The notes under the pieces were generated by a model. That model made no database searches. It was given only the letters and a program-made list of their open reading frames with translations, and was not told the origin of the DNA. The position numbers and the translations under genes were made by a program. Below, in pieces: positions 7,503 to 14,674 of a stretch of DNA of 18,468 bases. This DNA is from CAVSWN01 sp046728115 (GTDB taxonomy: Bacteria; Acidobacteriota; Vicinamibacteria; Vicinamibacterales; CAVVIG01). The stretch's first letter is position 1. Every line of letters begins with the position of its first letter. The stretch lies in NCBI GenBank assembly GCA_046728115.1, contig JBKPDW010000055.1:1-18468 (forward strand). The letters are read 5' to 3'.

Positions 7503-9527
7503 CTAGTCGGACATCAGGAAGATCATCGGCCGCACGTCCTCTTCAAGGGTCCATTCCCAGTATCGCAGGAGGATCGCATACACCAGGAGCCCGGTCTCGC
7601 CCTCGCCGAACAACAGGTAGCGGAACGCCTGCCCCATCAGGCCGCGCCGCGTCAGGCTGATGAAGACCGAAATTGGGTCGATGCACTCGCTGACGTATGC
7701 GATGGTGTTGGCGATAGCGACGGCGCCGTAGACCTCTGCGACGTAGTCGCCATCCTCCTTCCAGAGGTCCACGTCGAGGGGGGCTGAGAACTCGCTGCGA
7801 TTGTCGACCAGATTGACGTGCAGAAACAGGAACGGCCCATCCACGTTGAAGTGTCGGAGCATCTCGGCCTTTTTCCTGCGGCGCTGATCCGCCGAGGACG
7901 TCCTGATCGGCACCAGGTGCACCCTCTTCCCGCGGACTTCGGGTCCCAGAGTCCAGCTCTCGACGTTCACGAAGAAGCCGTACGGGATCCGGATCTCCAT
8001 CGATCGCATCGATCGGCTCACGGCGCAAACCAGCATCAGAAGCAGCGTGAAGACACTGCCGATGATGAGGCCGTCCGGCCGTTCGAAGCAGTTGTCCGCC
8101 AGGGTGTATGCGAACACAAGCGTGAGAAAGCCGCAGTACAACGCCAGCGCGTGGCGGCGTTCGCGCCAGAGCGCAAGTGTCGCCGCGAGCGCGGCAGACA
8201 GGATCAACACGAGCACGCCCGTGGCGTACGCGCCGCTCTGCGCCTCCACGTCCGCGCGGAAGATGAGCGTGATGATGACGGCGACCGCGAGCAGCACGAG
8301 AACCAGCGGCCGCGAGAGCGCAGCCCAGCGCGGCGCCATCCCGTACCGCGGCAGATAGCGGGGGATCAGGTGCAGCAGTCCCGCCATGGCCGACGCACCG
8401 GCCAGTCCGAGGATGAGGATCGTCGACAGATCGTAGATGGTGCCAAAGGCGCGTCCGAGATATCGGTGCGCCAGGAACGCGATCGCGCGCCCGGCGGCCT
8501 TGCCTCCCTCCTGGTAGTCCGCCGGCTCGATGAGGAGTGTCGTGATCACACTCGACGCGATCAAAAGGACGCTCATGATCGCGGCGGCTGCCAGCAGCAA
8601 CTTGCGCGTATTCGTCACGCGTCCCCTCGGCACGTCGTCGGTACGGGCGTGGCGTCCCTTGTCGCGCTCGCCGCCGTCGATCAGCGGCATGACCGAGACG
8701 CCCGTCTCGAAGCCGCTCAGCCCGAGCGCGAGCTTTGGGAAAACCAGGACGGCACCCGCGATTATCAGAGACGGATCGCCCTTCGTGGCGAGCGCGGCAC
8801 GCCAGTTCGCAACGAGCGCAGGATGCGTGAGTACCTCAAACGCGCCGCGGCCCAGGACGATGACGTTCAGCACCAGGTACGGCAGCGCGGCCGCCGTCGC
8901 CAGACCGATGGCCTCGGCGAAGCCTCTCAAAAAGACGATGGCGAGGACGACGAGAAGTGCGAGCGTCACGAGAATCTCGTGCTCGCCGAGCGTCCCGTGA
9001 AAAAACGGATTCTCGATCGCGTGCTTGGCGGCGTCGGCCGCGGACAAGGTCATGGTGATGACGAAGTCCGTAGCGGCGAAGCCGAGCAGCACCAGCACCA
9101 GCGCTTTGCCTTTCCAGCCGGCCAGCAGGTTCTCGAGCAGGGCGATCGACCCCTGCCCGGCGTAGCTGCGCCCGGCCACCTGTGCGTAGACGGGCAGCGC
9201 GCCAAGCATCGTGACCAGGACGAGAATGACGGTTGCGATCGGTGCGACGGCCCCAGCTGCGAGCAGGGCAATACCGGGCTGGTAGCCGAGCGTCGAGAAG
9301 TAGTCCACGCCGGTCAGCCAGATGACCTTCCACCAGGGATGGGTTCCAGCCGCCGAAGTCGGGTGGTCGTCCACCGGTTCGCCCCGCGCCAGCCACTGCC
9401 CGATTGCCGAGCGGTACTCGACTGACGGATCGGACAACTGCTCGCGGAAGGGAAGACGTTGCGGGCTCCGGCCTGTCCGAATCGGCTCAGCGGTCGTACC
9501 GCCGACCGACATGTGGTCTGGTGGCAT
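7503..9527 (-). CDS. APC-superfamily permease with a cytosolic C-terminal domain
   Basis: About 674 residues from the ATG at 9527. In-frame alternatives are TTG 9542 and ATG 9512, and none has a clear ribosome site. Residues ~1-65 are a hydrophilic N-terminal tail. Residues ~68-505 hold about 12 hydrophobic segments, beginning with WWKVIWLTGVDYFSTLGYQP, the glycine-broken first helix typical of APC amino-acid/cation permeases. Residues ~515-674 form a soluble C-terminal domain (starting RIPYGFFVNVESW, with FLFLHVNLVDNRSEF) of a kind attached to a permease subfamily found in environmental bacteria. Usually annotated as amino acid permease; the substrate is not proven. It is probably the first gene of a unit with the amidohydrolase downstream. 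Confidence 0.75.
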   Translation of the reverse strand: MPPDHMSVGGTTAEPIRTGRSPQRLPFREQLSDPSVEYRSAIGQWLARGEPVDDHPTSAAGTHPWWKVIWLTGVDYFSTLGYQPGIALLAAGAVAPIATVILVLVTMLGALPVYAQVAGRSYAGQGSIALLENLLAGWKGKALVLVLLGFAATDFVITMTLSAADAAKHAIENPFFHGTLGEHEILVTLALLVVLAIVFLRGFAEAIGLATAAALPYLVLNVIVLGRGAFEVLTHPALVANWRAALATKGDPSLIIAGAVLVFPKLALGLSGFETGVSVMPLIDGGERDKGRHARTDDVPRGRVTNTRKLLLAAAAIMSVLLIASSVITTLLIEPADYQEGGKAAGRAIAFLAHRYLGRAFGTIYDLSTILILGLAGASAMAGLLHLIPRYLPRYGMAPRWAALSRPLVLVLLAVAVIITLIFRADVEAQSGAYATGVLVLILSAALAATLALWRERRHALALYCGFLTLVFAYTLADNCFERPDGLIIGSVFTLLLMLVCAVSRSMRSMEIRIPYGFFVNVESWTLGPEVRGKRVHLVPIRTSSADQRRRKKAEMLRHFNVDGPFLFLHVNLVDNRSEFSAPLDVDLWKEDGDYVAEVYGAVAIANTIAYVSECIDPISVFISLTRRGLMGQAFRYLLFGEGETGLLVYAILLRYWEWTLEEDVRPMIFLMSD

Positions 9528-9577
9528 GTTGCTGCAGGACAACGGACGATTGCGCGATCGAACGCTATTGTAGCGAG

Positions 9578-9598
9578 GTGCGTCAGCTCTCGACGCAC
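9578..9598. repeat. 7-bp inverted repeat in the cupredoxin-permease gap
   Basis: GTGCGTC (9578-9584) pairs perfectly with GACGCAC (9592-9598) across a 7-base loop. It lies after the cupredoxin stop codon and ~50 bp before the permease start. There is no T-tract, so it could be a weak terminator, an operator or chance. The rest of 9543-9703 shows no gene. Confidence 0.3.
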
Positions 9599-9703
9599 AA
9601 CGTTACCGCTGAGGTCGACCAACGGCGATTTTGCAGCGTGCACACATCGTGCTCTGTAGACTTCGTGTGCGCGTGTTGACGGACAGCTCCTCAGGAAGCC
9701 CCC

Positions 9704-10081
9704 TCATCGATTTCCGATTAACGTCCCGACCATGGGCGGATGAATCGAACAGTGGTACGAGCCCGGGTCCACAAGGGCCATCGGTTGGCTGAACGCGCCT
9801 GGCGCAATGTTGCCGGTATCGAGTTCGCCATCGTCGAGGACCACGCGGTGCGTTGTCGAGTCGATGTTGTGCCATACGACCATTTGCCCCGCGGGCACCG
9901 TGGCCGGATTCGGCGAGAACGACTGGGCGCCATTGATGCCAACGACGTTGATCGTGATCGCACCGGGCGGCGGCGCCGAAGCGTTGCTCGGAGTGGTGGG
10001 CGATGAACTGCCATAGCCGCCACACGCGACGACACCAACCGTCAGCGCGGCGATACCGGCCGCAAAATAGAACCTGCGCAT
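9704..10081 (-). CDS. Plastocyanin-like blue-copper lipoprotein
   Basis: 125 residues. ATG at 10081 with AAGGA about eight bases upstream. Residues 1-20 are a lipoprotein signal peptide ending in a lipobox (VVAC, Cys20), followed by a Ser/Pro/Thr-rich linker (24-39) and one cupredoxin domain (40-125). Copper ligands are visible: His78 in STTHRV, then YHCSIHPPM giving Cys111, His114 and Met117, the classic type-1 pattern. It should be anchored in an envelope membrane and carry electrons or bind copper. It begins 20 bp after the chimeric metallophosphoesterase/CuA frame and shares its strand, so both lie in one transcript opposite the ECF sigma gene. The most likely partner is a terminal oxidase or another copper enzyme, but none is directly linked. 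Confidence 0.85.
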   Translation of the reverse strand: MRRFYFAAGIAALTVGVVACGGYGSSSPTTPSNASAPPPGAITINVVGINGAQSFSPNPATVPAGQMVVWHNIDSTTHRVVLDDGELDTGNIAPGAFSQPMALVDPGSYHCSIHPPMVGTLIGNR

Positions 10082-10101
10082 GATATTGATCCTTTTCGAG
10101 T

Positions 10102-10650
10102 TCAGCGAGCGGTCCGCGTAGCCCCCACGCTCACGAGCGCTGCTTTCATCTGTCCGTGCCCGCTGCCGCAGAATTCCGAGCAGGCAATTTCGTAGCGCCC
10201 CGGGGGCGGGGCGGTGAATTCGACGACCACCGCGGCCCCGCGCGTGGACATCCGTGACAGCCCAAGCACTTTTTTCAGCCGGTCGTCGCTGACTTTCAAC
10301 GGGCCTGGCGAGGGCGCGGAGCCTGGCGCTGGCTGCGGAAACGCCGTCGACATGGCCGTGTGAAATGTCACGTGGCCTTCGACCTTCTGCATGACTTGAT
10401 GGATGTGACCGTTGAGCACGGAGACCGACCCGAATCGTTTCAGATAGGACAGCGCACGCTCGCTGTCGTCCGTGCCCCATCCCCACTCCGGATAGACCGA
10501 CCACAGTGGAATGTGGGCAAAAACGACGATCGGAGTACTGCTGCCGAGCGGCTTCACATCCTGTTCGAGCCACTCGAGCTGCTCCGTCCCGAGCGTGCCG
10601 AGACCGCCAGCTTTCAAATTGCTCACGTTCACGAGGCCGATGAAGTGCAC
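10102..10650 (-). pseudogene. Chimeric remnant: C-terminal half of a metallophosphoesterase joined to a CuA cupredoxin tail
   Basis: 182 codons from GTG 10650, with an in-frame TGA two codons upstream. Residues 1-132 match the second half of a calcineurin-like phosphoesterase, including the metal ligands VFAHIPLW (His46) and NGHIH (His82, His84), and the conserved tail PGPLKVSDDRLKKVLGL. The N-terminal half with the first metal-binding motifs (DxH, GD, GNH) is absent, and only ~75 bp separate it from the sigma gene. After ~residue 133 the sequence becomes EFTAPPPGRYEIACSEFCGSGHGQM (written in pieces: GRYEIACSEF, CGSGHGQM), a CuA site with Cys157, Cys161, His165 and Met168, but without the upstream CuA histidine. 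The simplest reading is two deletions, one fusing two genes in frame. The phosphoesterase cannot be catalytic as it stands. A functional fusion is possible but less likely. Confidence 0.6.
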
Positions 10651-10680
10651 GCATCACACAGACCGCCCCGACGAGAGGTC

Positions 10681-10717
10681 TATTCCCGGGAATAAAACGA
10701 CGCCACCGTGTGTCTTA
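10681..10717 (+). promoter_or_regulatory. Candidate ECF-type promoter with a palindrome over the -35 element
   Basis: GGGAATAAA (10688-10696) and GTCTTA (10712-10717) have the look of ECF -35 and -10 elements; 17 bases separate GGAATA-type and GTCTTA-type cores. Transcription would start near 10724, leaving almost no leader before the ATG at 10728. The -35 lies in a perfect 14-base palindrome, TATTCCCGGGAATA (10681-10694). Autoregulation by the encoded sigma factor is an inference. Confidence 0.4.
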
Positions 10718-10727
10718 AGAATGGTTG

Positions 10728-11249
10728 ATGCCTGCGCGAATATTCGAAGAGACGGTCCTGCCTCATCTGGACGCGGCGTTCAACTACGCGCGCTGGCTCA
10801 CCAAGAACAACGCGGATGCGGAAGACGTGGTTCAGGATGCCTGCATGCGCGCGATGCGCTTCTTTACATCGCTACGAGACGACAATGCGCGGGCGTGGCT
10901 GTTCGCGATCGTGCGCAATACGTGGTACAGCCGAGTCACGCGTCGCGCGAGCCTTACCGAAGCGAAAGGCGTGGACGACGCACTGGATGAACTGATCGAT
11001 GACTCGCCCGATCCCGAGGAGCGGCTGCTGCGGCAGCACACGGTGAGACGTGTGCGGGCAGCGCTCGAGCAACTGCCGGTTGATTTCCGCGAAGTGCTCG
11101 TGCTGCGTGAAATTGAGGGTTTGTCGTACAAGGAGATCGCAGCCGTTCTGCATGTCCCGCTCGGCACCGTGATGTCGCGACTGGCGCGCGCGCGTGAGCG
11201 GCTAACGGCGGTGCTGAGGCTGGAACGACCAACGGAGACAGCGCGATGA
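10728..11249 (+). CDS. ECF-family RNA polymerase sigma factor
   Basis: 173 residues from the ATG at 10728 (a TTG at 10725 precedes it). Region 2 is at ~15-70, with ADAEDVVQDACMRAMRF (the DAEDxVQD signature of sigma region 2.1-2.2) and DNARAWLFAIVRNTWYSR (2.3-2.4). A linker is at 70-100. Region 4 is at ~108-165: LPVDFREVLVLREIEGLSYKEIA then VPLGTVMSRLARARERL, the helix-turn-helix that reads the -35 element. There is no region 1.1 or 3, as expected for an ECF factor. It overlaps the anti-sigma gene by ATGA, so translation is coupled. It is divergent from the cupredoxin/metallophosphoesterase locus, ~75 bp away, which makes that locus the natural candidate target. Confidence 0.92.
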   Translation: MPARIFEETVLPHLDAAFNYARWLTKNNADAEDVVQDACMRAMRFFTSLRDDNARAWLFAIVRNTWYSRVTRRASLTEAKGVDDALDELIDDSPDPEERLLRQHTVRRVRAALEQLPVDFREVLVLREIEGLSYKEIAAVLHVPLGTVMSRLARARERLTAVLRLERPTETAR

Positions 11250-11974
11250 CGTGCGAAGACGTGATGCGCGACCTGGATGCGTATATCGATCGCGAACTCG
11301 ACGGCGACCTTGCGCGAGCTGTGCACGAACACATCGGCGGGTGCGCAGCCTGTCGTCGAGAGGTTGCCGAACGCGAGGCGCTGGGGCGGCTCGTCCGCGC
11401 GGCACCCTATTATTCGGCTCCCGATCGATTGCGAGCACGAGTGTCGGCACAATCGACGGGATCCAAATCGGCGCGTCGTATCCTCACGTGGGCGGCCGCA
11501 GCCGTACTGGCGGTATCGGTGGGCGGCGGAATCGGTTTGCTGCGATCAACGGCGACGCGCGGCGACACGATGGCGGACGAAATCGTCAACAGCCACGTGC
11601 GCTCGCTGATGGTGGGCCACCTGTTCGACGTGCAGTCGACGGATCAGCACACGGTCAAGCCATGGTTCCTGGGGAAACTCGATTTCTCGCCTCCGGTTGT
11701 CGATCTCGCAGCGATCGGATTTCCGCTCGTCGGGGGCCGCCTCGATTATGTCGGTGGGCGACCGGTGGCGGCGCTCGTTTATCAGCGGCAGAAGCACACC
11801 ATCAACGTGTTTGTCACCTCTGAGCGCGCGGATGCGTTCACGCGCGCCTACGTCGTGTCGGTTCGAGGATTCCACATTCATCACTGGAACCGGGACGGCA
11901 TGTCGTTCTGGGCGATATCGGACTTGAATGATGCCGAGTTGACCGATTTCGCTCGTGGGCTGCAAACATCGTGA
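11246..11974 (+). CDS. Membrane anti-sigma factor with a zinc-binding (ZAS) domain
   Basis: 242 residues. The N-terminal cytoplasmic domain has Cys3 and the H-x3-C-x2-C motif (His29, Cys33, Cys36) of zinc anti-sigma factors, within ELDGDLARAVHEHIGGCAAC. One membrane helix is at ~80-99. The ~140-residue periplasmic domain (VNSHVRSLMVGHLFDV, DYVGGRPVAALVYQRQKHTINVFV, ending HIHHWNRDGMSFWAISDL) is of the type widely found on putative transmembrane anti-sigma factors. The role is to hold the upstream ECF factor at the membrane until a signal releases it. Histidines cluster in the periplasmic part (His210, His212, His213), which may suit metal or redox sensing, though that is only suggestive. ATGA overlap with the sigma gene. 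Confidence 0.9.
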   Translation: MTCEDVMRDLDAYIDRELDGDLARAVHEHIGGCAACRREVAEREALGRLVRAAPYYSAPDRLRARVSAQSTGSKSARRILTWAAAAVLAVSVGGGIGLLRSTATRGDTMADEIVNSHVRSLMVGHLFDVQSTDQHTVKPWFLGKLDFSPPVVDLAAIGFPLVGGRLDYVGGRPVAALVYQRQKHTINVFVTSERADAFTRAYVVSVRGFHIHHWNRDGMSFWAISDLNDAELTDFARGLQTS

Positions 11975-12141
11975 GCGGACCGGCGGGTGCCATCTGAGCG
12001 CGTCGACGTTGGTCTGGGCCATCTCGCTGCGACGTCGATCAGCTGGCGGCTATGTTTGCGGCGACTCGCTCGATCGGCCTTGGCTTGCACTGGCATGTCA
12101 TGGGGCGTAGCCTCGGGTATTCCGAAGCGGTCGCGGTACAT

Positions 12142-12157
12142 GACTGGCGTGCCAGTC
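12142..12157. promoter_or_regulatory. Palindrome upstream of the alcohol dehydrogenase gene, candidate operator
   Basis: GACTGGC-GT-GCCAGTC is a perfect 7+2+7 dyad ending 29 bp before the GTG start at 12187. It is the only strong structure in the 212-bp gap 11975-12186, which otherwise holds no gene I can support. Size and position suit a dimeric repressor or activator site; the regulator is unknown. Confidence 0.4.
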
Positions 12158-12186
12158 CGCAAGCGTAATCGCGTGGAGAATAGATC

Positions 12187-13173
12187 GTGCGAGCGATGGC
12201 GCTGACCCGAGCTGGCGTCGGACACGTTGACGCGGTCGAGATCGCCACTCCGGAACCAGGGCCCGACGATGTGCGCCTCAAGGTGCTCGCCTGCGGGGTG
12301 TGCCGCACCGATTTGCACGTGGTCGACGGCGAGCTGCCTCATCCAGCGATTCCAATCATTCCAGGTCACGAGATCGTCGGCCGGGTGGATGCTGTCGGGC
12401 GAAACGTGAAGATCCATCGGCCAGGCGACCGCGTTGGAATCCCGTGGCTCGGATGGTCGTGCGGCGTCTGCGAATTCTGTCGAGCGGACCACGAAAACCT
12501 GTGCCGTCTGGCGCGATACACCGGCTATCAGATAAACGGCGGGTACGCCGAGTACGCCATTGCCGACGCATCGTTCTGCTTTTCGTTGCCTGCGATGTAC
12601 GACGATCAGCACGCCGCACCGCTGCTCTGCGCAGGACTGATCGGCTATCGGGCGTATCGAATGGCAGGATCCGGTTCGCCCTTGGGTATTTACGGGTTCG
12701 GCGCTGCGGCGCACATCATCGCCCAGGTCGCGGTGAATCAAGGCCGCGACGTGTATGCCTTCGTATCGCCAGGCGATGATCAGGCCATGACCTTTGCGCG
12801 CCAGGTCGGCGCGACGTGGGCCGGCTACTCGAATGCGGCGCCGCCGCAGCCGTTGAACAGCGCCATCATCTTCGCGCCCGTGGGCGCACTCGTGCCCGAA
12901 GCGCTGTCCCGAGTCGTGCCCGGCGGCGTCGTCGTGTGCGCAGGTATCCACATGAGCGATATCCCGTCGTTTCCGTATCGCCTGTTGTGGGAAGAGCGAG
13001 CGATCAGGTCGGTCGCAAATCTCACGCGGCACGACGCACGAGAGTTCCTCGCAGTTGCGGCGACGCTGCCGCTGCAGACGCACGTCCGGCCGTATCCGCT
13101 CGCTGATGCCAATCAGGCGCTCAATGACTTGCGCGACGGACGCCTCTCGGGCGCCGCAGTGCTCGTTCCGTAG
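12187..13173 (+). CDS. Zinc-dependent alcohol dehydrogenase (MDR family)
   Basis: 328 residues. GTG start with GGAG eight bases upstream. The catalytic zinc ligands are Cys39 (ACGVCRTD), His61 with Glu62 (PGHEIVG) and Cys148 (PLLCAG). The structural zinc is bound by Cys92, Cys95, Cys98 and Cys106 (SCGVCEFCRADHENLC). The Rossmann nucleotide loop IYGFGAAAH (168-176) is a mild variant of GxGxxG, with Ala in place of the third Gly. These are complete signatures for an NAD(P)-dependent alcohol/aldehyde reductase in the cytoplasm. The WxGWSCGVCxxC arrangement resembles the AdhP-like branch, but the substrate is not certain. It stands alone, with 212 bp before and 340 bp after. A 16-bp palindrome upstream suggests its own regulation. 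Confidence 0.92.
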   Translation: MRAMALTRAGVGHVDAVEIATPEPGPDDVRLKVLACGVCRTDLHVVDGELPHPAIPIIPGHEIVGRVDAVGRNVKIHRPGDRVGIPWLGWSCGVCEFCRADHENLCRLARYTGYQINGGYAEYAIADASFCFSLPAMYDDQHAAPLLCAGLIGYRAYRMAGSGSPLGIYGFGAAAHIIAQVAVNQGRDVYAFVSPGDDQAMTFARQVGATWAGYSNAAPPQPLNSAIIFAPVGALVPEALSRVVPGGVVVCAGIHMSDIPSFPYRLLWEERAIRSVANLTRHDAREFLAVAATLPLQTHVRPYPLADANQALNDLRDGRLSGAAVLVP

Positions 13174-13513
13174 AACGACCTGTCCACGAGACCACGGGTG
13201 CTTTGCGCTGCGGTCACACGAGCGATCAATGAACAGCTTCAGCAGGTTCAATCAGTGACCGTTCACATGGAACCGTGCGAAGGTCCTCGTCCACCACCTG
13301 AAGCGAGCCCGGGTCCGACGAAGGCGAGACCGCCTCGCCACGTCAACTGTGACGGTCTCAACCCAGCACAGGTCGGGCATACCGCGAAAGCGCGGCATTG
13401 CCGACCGCTGGCCTGCCATTTGCTCGACATTCACCGCAGGGCATCAATAGTCCGCGGTGCGCAACGCTGCCACTCACGTACGCGTCGACAGGGCAGCAGG
13501 TGGGACGAGAGCG
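13174..13513. other. Intergenic stretch without a supported gene
   Basis: 340 bases between the alcohol dehydrogenase and the DUF3175 gene. Open frames here have no recognisable protein sequence and no credible start. Two short hairpins are visible: GGCGAG/CTCGCC (13323-13339) and CCGCG/CGCGG around GAAA-like AAAG (13382-13395). Neither is followed by T residues. No tRNA, riboswitch or mobile-element end was seen. Confidence 0.5.
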
Positions 13514-13807
13514 ATGGCGAGGCAACGATCAAAGAAACGATCGAAGAAACGATGGGTGCGGCAGGTCACAACCGACTCGACGCATCCGCCCGCACGAACG
13601 TTTACGGGCTCAGCGGAACAGATCGCCCGGACGATGGCGCGCAAAGACGTGTCGCCCAAGGGAACGGGGTCTGCTATCCGCATGATCCAGTACTTCATCA
13701 ACCGTGCGGGAAAGGGTCTCTCCGCAACCCGTCGACAAAAGCTCGAGCGCGCGAAACGAATCCTGCAGCGTCGTCGCGCGGCTGAGAAAAGACACCGTGG
13801 CGCTTGA
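13514..13807 (+). CDS. Small basic DUF3175 protein
   Basis: 97 residues from the ATG at 13514; the frame is open further upstream to 13457, but without a ribosome site. The N-terminus is strongly basic (MARQRSKKRSKKRWV). The core matches my recollection of DUF3175: W-V-x-Q-V-T, then FTGSAEQIARTMARK, then SAIRMIQYFINRAGKGLSATRR and LERAKRILQRR. Members are short, cytosolic, basic proteins of unknown function that turn up beside stress and DNA-related genes. Binding to nucleic acid is plausible from the charge, but not shown. It is convergent with the SCO gene, 84 bp away. Confidence 0.75.
   Translation: MARQRSKKRSKKRWVRQVTTDSTHPPARTFTGSAEQIARTMARKDVSPKGTGSAIRMIQYFINRAGKGLSATRRQKLERAKRILQRRRAAEKRHRGA
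13525..13548 (+). repeat. 12-bp tandem duplication at the start of the DUF3175 gene
   Basis: ACGATCAAAGAA (13525-13536) is followed directly by ACGATCGAAGAA (13537-13548), one mismatch. It encodes two copies of RSKK in the basic N-terminal tail and keeps the frame. Confidence 0.7.
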
Positions 13808-13891
13808 CCGTCCCTACTGAAACGCGTCAGCGAGCGCTTCGGCGCCGAGATCGTCGGCCCGCCGATTGTTCCGGCAGGCCGGACCGGTATG

Positions 13892-14674
13892 TCACTCCGA
13901 GTCGGAGCGCCGAACGCGCGCACCGAGCGTGAACGTGACGGCCGTCGTGAGGCCGACGCTTGCAACCGGTATGAGCAGGAGAGCAAAGCCCCAGTCGAGC
14001 GATGCGCGGCCGCTGCGCGCGTCGTATTGAAAGCACCGGAAACGAGCTCGACCCGGAAGCGGATAGCTCGCGACGAACTCCCCGGTCGCCTCGCGAAATA
14101 GTTCGTCAAGACGTCCCGGCGTGACGGTCGCCGCGATCAGCAGGCGTACCAGGCGGCCGTTCCGTACCGCAGCGAGCATCGCAGGGTGATCGAACTGCTG
14201 GCGCGACGGATCCCAGTCGTACCAGAAACCTATGGCGGCCGTCAGTCGGCGAATGTCATCGGGCGCCGCAACAGCGAACGTCCAGTCTGTGCTGGTATCT
14301 ACACCCAGATGATGGGCGGCGGTCGCCATGTCGGCTGCAGAATCGCGGGGATCGAAGCTCAAGACAAGACGTCCCACGCCCGCGCGACGAGGGAGCTGCT
14401 GCTCGGCGGCTCGCCACGATGCGAGAAATGGCGAGCACACGCCAGCGCAGCGCGTGAAGACGAAGGCGAGGAGCAGAGGCCGTCCGGCCGCGATGTTCTG
14501 CAGATCGGTTCGTGCTCCGTTTGCCGTTGTCAGCGCGATGTTCGGCAACTCGACAGAGAGGAACCGCTCCTCATCCGGGGGGATCGAGCGATCGGCGCCG
14601 CGATCGGCTGCGACCGTTGTCGCCGCCAGCAGCAGGGCCGTTGCGTTGATCAGCCAGCCAGCGCGCGCACGCAT
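13892..14674 (-). CDS. SCO1/SenC-family copper chaperone
   Basis: 260 residues from the ATG at 14674; the frame is open further, to 14995, but that part is a shadow of coxA. Residues 1-23 are a signal peptide or N-terminal helix. The thioredoxin-like domain has the copper motif FTRCAGVC (Cys76, Cys80) and the distal histidine FDHPAM (His163), the full SCO copper-binding set. A second hydrophobic helix is at ~228-250, giving a C-terminal anchor. SCO proteins insert copper into the CuA site of cytochrome oxidase subunit II or keep its cysteines reduced, on the outer face of the inner membrane. The start overlaps the end of coxA by 25 bp, so expression is coupled to the oxidase, and coxB two genes upstream is the obvious client. 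Confidence 0.9.
   Translation of the reverse strand: MRARAGWLINATALLLAATTVAADRGADRSIPPDEERFLSVELPNIALTTANGARTDLQNIAAGRPLLLAFVFTRCAGVCSPFLASWRAAEQQLPRRAGVGRLVLSFDPRDSAADMATAAHHLGVDTSTDWTFAVAAPDDIRRLTAAIGFWYDWDPSRQQFDHPAMLAAVRNGRLVRLLIAATVTPGRLDELFREATGEFVASYPLPGRARFRCFQYDARSGRASLDWGFALLLIPVASVGLTTAVTFTLGARVRRSDSE

Noticed and set aside
9563..9575. TACAAT -10-like box on the minus strand before the permease
   Set aside because: No -35 element at a suitable distance, and the bases also form a small inverted repeat (CGCTA-TTG-TAGCG).
9704..10657. Single 317-codon frame covering both the cupredoxin and the chimera
   Set aside because: Only its last 125 codons, from ATG 10081, make a protein (lipoprotein signal plus cupredoxin). 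The upstream part is an arginine-rich shadow of the other frame.
12146..12160. Sigma-54-like TGGC...GCAA before the alcohol dehydrogenase
   Set aside because: Spacing between GG and GC is again 11, so it does not meet the strict rule; the palindrome explains the sequence better.
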